This document shows positions 1 to 6,095 of a stretch of DNA of 25,033 nt, in pieces; position 1 is the first letter of the stretch; the number at the start of each line of letters is the position of its first letter. The position numbers and the translations under genes were made by a program. This DNA is from an uncultured Prevotella sp. (GTDB lineage: Bacteria > Bacteroidota > Bacteroidia > Bacteroidales > Bacteroidaceae): contig URUK01000036.1 in the NCBI GenBank assembly GCA_900551055.1, forward strand, positions 1-25,033. Direction: 5' to 3'. The notes below the pieces were generated by a model, which saw only the letters and a list, made by a program, of their open reading frames with translations, ran no database searches and had not been told where the DNA came from.

Positions 1-263
1 CTCTAACTTGAATCCCGTATTTTCCATTTACACAAAATATTTTATAGTGCCCCGCCGTCCGCCGTCGGCGCTGGCATTGCAGCGCGGTTATTTCGTGGGT
101 AAATATTAGCGTTAGCTATTATTCTTGTTCTTATAGTAAAACTTTATAATAAGATACTCTTAAAACAAGTTTTTTCAACTTTATAAAAGTATATATTGCA
201 ATTGGAATAGTCGTATTGATTTTTTCATTTACACCTTATTATCAAATAAAAATTATATAAAAC
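1..263. other. AT-rich upstream region with a small GC-rich hairpin
   Basis: No gene is visible here. Most of the stretch is very AT-rich, like the gene that follows. It is interrupted at about 51-90 by a GC-rich island with CCGCCGT-type repeats and a short hairpin: GCGCTG at 68-73 pairs with CAGCGC at 80-85 around a six-base loop. The contrast suggests a remnant repeat or an old junction. I cannot place a convincing TAnnTTTG promoter for the downstream gene. Confidence 0.4.
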
Positions 264-1034
264 ATGAAAATACAAGGCTATTTAGAATCAGAAGGAATTA
301 TTGTAAAAATATCCTCTGTGGAAGATATTAAAAACTTCCTTGAAAAGTTAGGACGAACTATAAATGAAATTACAGAAATTGAACTTGACAAATTAGTATT
401 TTTTAAAGTCAACAGTATGCCTAGTACATATAAATTAATTGACGACTGTAATGTAAAATACAAAACGAATCCTTTAATCTGTCTTACATGTTACAATGCA
501 TTTTTAAAACCTTTCTCTTTTATAAATAGCTATAAAATAAAAGACGGAACAATAGCAATAAATCAAGGTGCATTCAGGAAGCATCATAATGAAGTGGATA
601 GATTTGAAAGTGTATATATGCCTGACACAATTATTATAATAGGCCCAAGTGCCTTTCAAGATAGAACTTTATTAAAACATGTGAAATTACCAAATAACTT
701 GTTGAAAATAGGTGGTTACGCATTTTCTAATTGCTTATCATTAACTACATTAGAGCCATTTAAGTCATTAAAATATATTGGAGCTTTTGCCTTCAAAAAT
801 AGCGGAATAAAAACTATTACAATTCCTGCAAGTACCATAAAAATAGGAAGCGGAGCATTTTCTAATTGCCAATTATTAAATTCTGTCACATTTGAAGGTG
901 TACCTATGGATATTGGTTCCAATATATTTGGACAATGCCCCAATTTGTCTGAAATAAAAATACCTCATGGAAGTTTTGAGTATTTTGAAAAAGCATTATT
1001 TCCTTTAAATAAAGAAATAATCAAAGAAAATTAA
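264..1034 (+). CDS. Leucine-rich repeat protein, BspA-like (LRR_5 type)
   Basis: A 256-residue protein whose C-terminal half (about 115-235) carries BspA/TpLRR-type repeats of roughly 23 residues. The recurring pattern is 'IG..AFSNC..L..V..P', seen for example in IGGYAFSNCLSL and IGSGAFSNCQLL. Such repeats form a curved solenoid used for binding proteins or surfaces. The first 110 residues match nothing I recognise. There is no signal peptide or sorting domain, so unlike classical surface BspA proteins it may stay in the cytoplasm. The gene is far more AT-rich than leuS next to it, which suggests horizontal acquisition. A hairpin terminator follows about 70 bp after the stop. The repeat family is clear; the function is unknown. 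Confidence 0.75.
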   Translation: MKIQGYLESEGIIVKISSVEDIKNFLEKLGRTINEITEIELDKLVFFKVNSMPSTYKLIDDCNVKYKTNPLICLTCYNAFLKPFSFINSYKIKDGTIAINQGAFRKHHNEVDRFESVYMPDTIIIIGPSAFQDRTLLKHVKLPNNLLKIGGYAFSNCLSLTTLEPFKSLKYIGAFAFKNSGIKTITIPASTIKIGSGAFSNCQLLNSVTFEGVPMDIGSNIFGQCPNLSEIKIPHGSFEYFEKALFPLNKEIIKEN

Positions 1035-1106
1035 TACATGTCATAATTTTATTTGCGGATTTGCAATCATAACTGTAAATTTGCAAAAACTAAATTACAT
1101 TAACAG

Positions 1107-1159
1107 TCCGTCCTAAACCTCTCCATATAATAACAAAGGCTTAGGACGGATTTGTTTTT
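1107..1159 (+). terminator. Rho-independent terminator between the LRR gene and leuS
   Basis: The arm at 1107-1119 (TCCGTCCTAAACC) pairs with 1138-1150 (GGCTTAGGACGGA) with one mismatch around an 18-base loop. A T-rich tract, TTTGTTTTTC, follows. It lies after the LRR gene and before the leuS promoter, so it should insulate leuS from upstream transcription. Confidence 0.65.
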
Positions 1160-1160
1160 C

Positions 1161-1202
1161 TGTTATTTTACCCTTTTACCTTTCTACCTTTTTACCTTTT
1201 TT
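1161..1202. repeat. Pyrimidine-rich word array (TTTTACC / TTTCTACC)
   Basis: Four to five imperfect copies of a CTTTTTACC-like word lie just before the leuS -7 element. They are the reverse complement of the AAGGTAAAA words at about 5967-6085, so one word family occurs at two loci in opposite orientation. Confidence 0.6.
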
Positions 1203-1204
1203 AT

Positions 1205-1212
1205 TATCTTTG
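1205..1212 (+). promoter_or_regulatory. Bacteroidetes-type -7 promoter element for leuS
   Basis: TATCTTTG matches the Bacteroidetes primary-sigma -7 consensus TAnnTTTG exactly. Transcription would start near 1218-1220, leaving a leader of about 37 nt before the ATG at 1256. This argues against a TTG start at 1217. A clear -33 TTTG is hard to fix in the pyrimidine-rich repeat upstream. Confidence 0.6.
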
Positions 1213-1255
1213 CATCTTGGATTATTGCATACAAACAAAAACAAGATACGAAGCA

Positions 1256-4228
1256 ATGGAATACAACTTCAACGAGATTGAGAAAAGATGGCAAAAGAGG
1301 TGGGCCGAGATGAAGACCTACCACGTGACGGAGGACACGCAGAAGCAGAAGTTCTACGTGCTCAACATGTTCCCTTACCCCTCGGGGGCGGGGCTGCACG
1401 TGGGACATCCGCTCGGCTACATCGCCTCTGACATATACGCGCGCTACAAGCGCCTGAAGGGCTTTAACGTGCTCAACCCGATGGGCTACGACGCTTACGG
1501 ACTGCCGGCCGAGCAGTACGCCATACAGACGGGACAGCACCCGGCCGTGACGACGGAGCAGAACATCAACCACTACCGCGAACAGCTGGACAAAATCGGC
1601 TTCTCGTTCGACTGGGACAGGGAGGTGCGCACGTGCGACCCGAAGTATTACCACTGGACGCAGTGGGCGTTCATCAGGATGTTCAACTCTTACTACGACA
1701 ACGCGCAGCAGAAGGCCAGGCCGATAGAGGAGCTTGAGAAGCGCCTCGCCGAGCGCGGCACCGAGGGCTTGGACGCGGCCTGCTCGGAAGAGCTGAAGCT
1801 GACGGCTGCGGAGTGGAACGCCATGACGGAGAAGCAACGGCGCCACACGCTGATGAACTGGCGGCTGGCTTACCTCGGCGAGACGATGGTTAACTGGTGC
1901 GCCGGACTGGGCACGGTGCTGGCCAACGACGAGGTGGTTGACGGCCTGAGCGTGCGCGGCGGCTATCCCGTGGTGCAGAAGAAGATGATGCAGTGGTGCC
2001 TCCGCGTCAGCGCTTACGCACAGCAGCTGCTCGACGGACTTGACACGGTGGACTGGACGGAGTCGCTAAAGGAGACGCAGCGCAACTGGATAGGACGCTC
2101 GGAAGGAACGGAGATAGAGTTTGAAGTGAAGAACGAAGAACGAAGAACGAAGAATTCAAATCCTTCAGAGCAAGACAATTCTTCACTCTCCACTCTTCAC
2201 TCTCCACTCAAATTCACCATCTTCACCACCCGTGCCGACACCATTTTCGGCGTAACGTTCATGGTGCTTGCGCCGGAAAGCGAGCTTGTGCCTAAAGTCA
2301 CCACGCCTGAACAGAAGGCCGAGGTGGACGCCTACCTCGAAAGGACGAAGAAGCGCACAGAGCGCGAGCGCATCAGCGACAGAAGCGTCAGCGGCGTATT
2401 CTCGGGCAGCTACGCCGTAAATCCGTTCACGGGCGAGGACATTCCAATCTGGATTTCAGACTACGTGCTGGCCGGTTACGGCACCGGAGCCATCATGGCC
2501 GTGCCTGCGCACGACTCGCGCGACTACGCTTTCGCCAAGCATTTCGGACTGGAGATACGTCCGCTCATCGAGGGCTGCGACGTAAGCGAGGAGAGCTTCG
2601 ACGCCAAGGAAGGCACGGTTTGCAACTCGCCGAAGAGTGGGGTAGAGGCCATTCACGGCTTCTCGCTTAACGGACTGTCAGTAAAGGAAGCAATACAGAA
2701 GACGAAGGACTTTGTAAAAGCCAACAACCTCGGCCGCGTGAAGGTGAACTACCGCCTGCGCGACGCCATCTTCTCGCGCCAGCGTTACTGGGGCGAGCCG
2801 TTCCCGGTGTACTACAAGGACGGCGAGCCTTACATGCTGCCGGAGGACTGCCTGCCGCTGGAACTGCCCGAGATAGACCAGTACAAGCCTACGGAGACGG
2901 GCGAACCGCCGCTGGGACACGCAAAGATGTGGGCGTGGGACACGGCGAACCGCCGCGTCGTTGACAAATCGCTGGTTGACAACGTTACCGTATTCCCGCT
3001 CGAACTGAACACGATGCCGGGCTTCGCCGGTTCGTCGGCTTACTATTTGAGGTACATGGACCCGGCCAACGGCCGTGCCCTCGTAAGCCCCGAGGCCGAC
3101 CGGTACTGGCGCAACGTCGACCTGTACGTGGGCGGAACGGAGCACGCCACGGGCCACCTCATCTACTCGCGCTACTGGAACAAGTTTTTGCACGACATCG
3201 GAGTGTCGTGCGAGGAGGAACCGTTCAAGAAGCTCGTCAACCAAGGCATGATACAGGGACGAAGCAACTTCGTGTACCGCGTGAACCAACAGCCCCTCGA
3301 GGGGGAATGCCGGAATGGCGACGAAGGCAACCAGTCATCCCCACTCGGGGGGATTGAGGGGGGGCTATTCGTCTCCTTCGGCCTGAAAGACAAGTACGAC
3401 ACAACCCCGATACACGTCGATGTGAACATAGTACACGGCGACGTGCTCGACATCGACGCCTTCAAGGCATGGCGGCCGGAGTACGGGAACGCCGAGTTCA
3501 TCATGGAAGACGGCAAGTACGTGTGCGGCTGGGCCATCGAGAAGATGTCGAAGTCGATGTACAACGTCGTCAACCCCGACATGATTGTAGAGAAGTACGG
3601 CGCCGACACGCTGCGCCTGTACGAGATGTTCCTCGGCCCGGTGGAGCAGAGCAAGCCGTGGGACACCAACGGAATAGACGGCTGCCACCGCTTCCTAAAG
3701 AAGTTCTGGAGCCTTTACTGCGACAAGGACGGCATGAAGGAGCTGGCCGGCGGCGAGGCAACGGCTGAGGAACTGAAGAGTGTACACAAGCTGATAAAGA
3801 AGGTAACGCAGGACATCGAGGCGTTCAGCTACAACACGTCGGTGGCCGCCTTCATGATATGCGTCAACGAACTGTCGCAGATGAAGTGCCGCAACCGCGC
3901 GCTGCTGACCGACCTCGTGGTGCTGATCGCCCCCTTCGCGCCGCACATCGCCGAGGAGCTGTGGCACGCATTGGGCAACGACACAACCGTGTTCGACGCC
4001 GCATGGCCCGAGTACAACGAGAAATTCCTCGTCGAGTCGACCGTCAGCCTGACCGTATCGTTCAACGGCAAGGCCCGCTTCCAGATGCAGTTCGCCGCCG
4101 ACGCCGACAACAAGACCATCGAGGACACCGTCCTTGACGACGACCGCTCGAAGAAATACATCGGCGAGAAGAACGTCGTGAAGGTAATCATCGTGCCCAA
4201 GAAGATTGTGAATATAGTAATCAAATAG
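1256..4228 (+). CDS. leuS: Leucyl-tRNA synthetase with two in-frame repeat insertions
   Basis: Class I cytoplasmic enzyme that charges tRNA-Leu with leucine. The class I HIGH motif appears as HVGH at residues 48-51 after PYPSGAGL, and KMSKS at 763-767. The CP1 editing domain begins near 'FTTRADTIFG', and the C-terminal anticodon-binding region ends in 'KYIGEKNVVKVIIVPKKIVNIV'-like sequence typical of the family. I chose ATG 1256 because the protein then begins MEYNFNEIEKRWQ, and because the in-frame TTG at 1217 would precede the predicted transcription start. The protein has 990 residues, about 50 more than I expect for Bacteroidales LeuS. The excess matches two foreign stretches, residues 292-318 and 679-704, both encoded by low-complexity intergenic-type repeats. 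All catalytic motifs are intact and the frame is kept, so I take the gene as functional. Confidence 0.97.
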   Translation: MEYNFNEIEKRWQKRWAEMKTYHVTEDTQKQKFYVLNMFPYPSGAGLHVGHPLGYIASDIYARYKRLKGFNVLNPMGYDAYGLPAEQYAIQTGQHPAVTTEQNINHYREQLDKIGFSFDWDREVRTCDPKYYHWTQWAFIRMFNSYYDNAQQKARPIEELEKRLAERGTEGLDAACSEELKLTAAEWNAMTEKQRRHTLMNWRLAYLGETMVNWCAGLGTVLANDEVVDGLSVRGGYPVVQKKMMQWCLRVSAYAQQLLDGLDTVDWTESLKETQRNWIGRSEGTEIEFEVKNEERRTKNSNPSEQDNSSLSTLHSPLKFTIFTTRADTIFGVTFMVLAPESELVPKVTTPEQKAEVDAYLERTKKRTERERISDRSVSGVFSGSYAVNPFTGEDIPIWISDYVLAGYGTGAIMAVPAHDSRDYAFAKHFGLEIRPLIEGCDVSEESFDAKEGTVCNSPKSGVEAIHGFSLNGLSVKEAIQKTKDFVKANNLGRVKVNYRLRDAIFSRQRYWGEPFPVYYKDGEPYMLPEDCLPLELPEIDQYKPTETGEPPLGHAKMWAWDTANRRVVDKSLVDNVTVFPLELNTMPGFAGSSAYYLRYMDPANGRALVSPEADRYWRNVDLYVGGTEHATGHLIYSRYWNKFLHDIGVSCEEEPFKKLVNQGMIQGRSNFVYRVNQQPLEGECRNGDEGNQSSPLGGIEGGLFVSFGLKDKYDTTPIHVDVNIVHGDVLDIDAFKAWRPEYGNAEFIMEDGKYVCGWAIEKMSKSMYNVVNPDMIVEKYGADTLRLYEMFLGPVEQSKPWDTNGIDGCHRFLKKFWSLYCDKDGMKELAGGEATAEELKSVHKLIKKVTQDIEAFSYNTSVAAFMICVNELSQMKCRNRALLTDLVVLIAPFAPHIAEELWHALGNDTTVFDAAWPEYNEKFLVESTVSLTVSFNGKARFQMQFAADADNKTIEDTVLDDDRSKKYIGEKNVVKVIIVPKKIVNIVIK
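2129..2209. repeat. Repeat element inserted in frame in leuS (editing-domain hinge)
   Basis: Tandem GAACGAA words (2129-2153) are followed after a spacer by TTCTTCACTCTCCAC words (2180-2209). Inner arms GAAGAATT and AATTCTTC are complementary, which gives the same word-array hairpin layout seen between genes. It encodes 27 residues (K292-L318, rich in N, S, E and K) between 'GTEIEFEV' and 'KFTIFTTRADTIFG', where LeuS normally has a short loop. Confidence 0.8.
3290..3367. repeat. GC-rich palindromic element inserted in frame in leuS
   Basis: The element opens with a perfect palindrome CCCCTCGAGGGG and closes with GATTGAGGGGGGGCT, which pairs back to AGCCCCTC at the left end. It adds 26 residues (Q679-L704, rich in G, E and N) between 'NFVYRVN' and 'FVSFGLKDKY', a stretch that is contiguous in LeuS relatives as I remember them. 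Its sequence is unrelated to the other leuS insertion. Confidence 0.8.
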
Positions 4229-4346
4229 TCAACAAGTTGACAAGGGACAAGTTGACAAGAGACAAGTCAACGAGGGACAAGTCAACAAGGGACAAGTTGA
4301 CAAGGGACAAGTCAACTCGTCTCTCGTCCCTCGTCCCTTGTCAACT
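4229..4346. repeat. GACAAGT word array with terminal hairpin, leuS to YitT junction
   Basis: About seven variants of a (A)GTTGACAAGGGACA word run from just after the leuS stop. The last one (4295-4308, AGTTGACAAGGGAC) pairs perfectly with 4333-4346 (GTCCCTTGTCAACT). An in-frame TTG at 4338 for the next gene lies inside this arm and is probably not a real start. Confidence 0.85.
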
Positions 4347-4361
4347 AAAAAACAAAATACC

Positions 4362-5285
4362 ATGATACACCAAGCAGTGAAAAACGAGCTGAAGGACTAC
4401 CTCAACATAACGCTCGGCCTGATGCTCTACACATTCGGCTTCACAGTGTTCCTGCTGCCATACGAAATCGTGACAGGCGGCATAGCCGGAATAGGAGCCG
4501 TAGTGTTCTACGCCACGGCGTTCCCCGTGCAGTACACGTTCTTCATCATCAACGCCGTGCTCATAGTGGCCGCGCTGAAGATACTTGGCTGGCGCTTCCT
4601 GATGAAGACAATCTACGCCACGTTCATGCTCACGTTCCTGCTTGAAGTGGCGCAGGACGTGGTTGTTCAGCCCGACGGCACGTTCTACAAGCTGCTGGGC
4701 GACGGCAACGACTTCATGTCGCTCGTCATCGGCTGTATGATGACAGGCACGGCGCTGGCCGTAGTCTTCCTCAACAACGGCTCGACGGGCGGCACCGACA
4801 TCATAGCCGCCGCCGTGAACAAATACCGCAACATATCGCTGGGCCGCGTGATACTGGCCATCGACGTGTGCATAATCGGCAGCTGTCTGTTCATCGACAC
4901 GTTCGGCCCCATAGAACTGCGGTTGCAGAAAGTGGTGTTCGGCTTCTGCACGATGTTCATCGAGTGCTCGATGCTCGACTACGTGATGAACCTCCAGCGG
5001 CAGTCGGTACAGTTCTTCATCTTCTCCAAGAAATACCAGGAGATAGCCAACGCCATAGCCAAGACCACCGACCACAGCCTGACGATACTCGACGGCCACG
5101 GATGGTACAGCGGCAAGCCTACCAAAGTGGTGTGCCTGCTGGCGAAGCGGCGCGAGAGCGTTACGATATTCCGGCTGATAAAGTCGATAGACCCCAACGC
5201 GTTCGTCAGCCAAAGCTCCGTAATCGGCGTCTACGGCGAAGGCTTCGACCAGATAAAAGTGCGAGTGCCGAAGAAGAAAAATTAA
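4362..5285 (+). CDS. YitT family membrane protein (DUF2179 C-terminus)
   Basis: Inner-membrane protein of 307 residues. About five to six hydrophobic segments fill the first 200 residues, including the family-typical 'GGIAGIGAVVFY' and 'NNGSTGGTDIIAAAVNKY' (GG-T-GTDI pattern). A soluble C-terminal domain of about 80 residues follows ('TILDGHGWYSGKPTKVVCLLAKRRE' region), matching DUF2179. The biochemical role of YitT proteins is not established; transport is often guessed. I start it at ATG 4362 after an A-rich stretch (ACTAAAAAACAAAATACC), not at the upstream TTG inside the repeat. It lies between leuS and rdgB, an arrangement I associate with Bacteroidales. Confidence 0.9.
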   Translation: MIHQAVKNELKDYLNITLGLMLYTFGFTVFLLPYEIVTGGIAGIGAVVFYATAFPVQYTFFIINAVLIVAALKILGWRFLMKTIYATFMLTFLLEVAQDVVVQPDGTFYKLLGDGNDFMSLVIGCMMTGTALAVVFLNNGSTGGTDIIAAAVNKYRNISLGRVILAIDVCIIGSCLFIDTFGPIELRLQKVVFGFCTMFIECSMLDYVMNLQRQSVQFFIFSKKYQEIANAIAKTTDHSLTILDGHGWYSGKPTKVVCLLAKRRESVTIFRLIKSIDPNAFVSQSSVIGVYGEGFDQIKVRVPKKKN

Positions 5286-5289
5286 AATT

Positions 5290-5347
5290 CATAGGACCTA
5301 TAAGCCCTATAAGCCCCATAAGTCCTATAAGCCCTATAAAAAGCCCA
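5290..5347. repeat. CCTATAAG word array
   Basis: Five or so copies of a CCTATAAGCC word lie directly after the YitT stop. Related words (CCTATCAGCC, CCTATTAGGCC) recur at about 17400-17480 and 18745-18815. Confidence 0.8.
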
Positions 5348-5365
5348 TACCCCGCCAGGCCAATA

Positions 5366-5396
5366 ATTATGAATTGTGAATTATGAATTGTGAATT
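5366..5396. repeat. AATTGTGAATTATG word array supplying the rdgB start
   Basis: Two tandem copies of ATGAATTGTGAATT. The second copy provides the rdgB ATG (5383) and its first codons. The first copy makes a five-codon mini-ORF, MNCEL (from 5369), whose TGA overlaps that ATG. The same word family occurs at 13603-13714 and 20638-20684. Confidence 0.8.
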
Positions 5397-5988
5397 AAAG
5401 ATAGTTTTCGCCACGAACAACGCCCACAAGCTGGCCGAGATACGCGAGATGCTCGACGGCAGCGGCATAGAAGTGCTCTCGCTCGCCGACATCGGCTGCC
5501 ACGACGACATACCCGAGACAGCCCCCACCATAGAAGGCAACGCCATGCAGAAAGCCGAATACATATACAACAAGTACGGACTAAGCTGCTTCGCCGACGA
5601 CACCGGACTCGAAGTGCGCGCCCTCGGCGGCGCACCCGGAGTGCTCTCGGCACGCTACGCCGGCGGCCAAGGACACGACAGCGAAGCCAACATGGCCAAA
5701 CTGCTCGACGAAATGCGGCCTTTCACCGACCGGAAGGCACGCTTCCGCACGGTAATATGCCTCATCCTTGCAAACGACTCTGAGCCAGTGACTTTCGAAG
5801 GCGTGGTGAACGGCGAGATAACCACCGAAAAGCAGGGCACCGCCGGCTTCGGCTACGACCCCCTGTTCCGCCCCGACGGATACGACGGAACCTTCGCCCA
5901 GCTCGGCCACGAGGTGAAAAACAAGATTTCACACCGCGCCCTGGCCGTAAGGAAACTCGTGGAATACCTTAGAAAGGTAAAAAAGTAA
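5383..5988 (+). CDS. rdgB: XTP/dITP diphosphatase (RdgB/HAM1 family)
   Basis: Cytoplasmic house-cleaning enzyme that hydrolyses non-canonical purine triphosphates (XTP, dITP, ITP) to monophosphates and pyrophosphate. Its 201 residues, the usual length, contain the family motifs: TNNAHKLAEI near the N-terminus (the S/T-x-N-x-x-K substrate loop), FADDTGLEVRALGGAPGVLS, ARYAGG, GFGYDPLF and KISHRALA. Relatives begin just before 'KIVFATNN', so the leading MNCEL comes from the repeat that overlaps the start. The C-terminal 'RKVKK' plus the TAA likewise lie in the next repeat (AAGGTAAAAAAG). Both ends of the gene are therefore repeat-derived while the enzyme core is intact. Confidence 0.95.
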   Translation: MNCELKIVFATNNAHKLAEIREMLDGSGIEVLSLADIGCHDDIPETAPTIEGNAMQKAEYIYNKYGLSCFADDTGLEVRALGGAPGVLSARYAGGQGHDSEANMAKLLDEMRPFTDRKARFRTVICLILANDSEPVTFEGVVNGEITTEKQGTAGFGYDPLFRPDGYDGTFAQLGHEVKNKISHRALAVRKLVEYLRKVKK

Positions 5989-6095
5989 AAAGATGAAAAG
6001 GTAAAAATAAAAAGGTGAAAAGGTAAAAAAATAAAATTAAAAGGGTAAAAAGGTAAAAAAGTAAAAGGGTGAAAAAGAAAGGTAAGGAAGTGGAA
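5967..6095. repeat. Purine-rich AAGGTAAAA word array, rdgB to porZ junction
   Basis: About ten imperfect copies of (A)AAGGTAAAA / AAGGTGAAA run from the last rdgB codons into the first codons of the next gene. The plus strand is almost pure purine plus T, and no inverted partner is present locally. The inverse-complement words lie upstream of leuS (1161-1202). Confidence 0.8.

Noticed and set aside
1217..1255. TTG start giving a longer LeuS
   Set aside because: It lies at the predicted transcription start of the TATCTTTG promoter, and the extension is not LeuS-like.
2120..3370. leuS as a pseudogene broken by insertions
   Set aside because: Both insertions are multiples of three without stops, and HIGH, KMSKS and editing-domain motifs remain intact.
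4341..5213. 290-codon open frame antisense to the YitT gene
   Set aside because: Low-complexity His/Glu/Val-rich translation with no domain or motif. It mirrors the codon bias of the real membrane protein gene.
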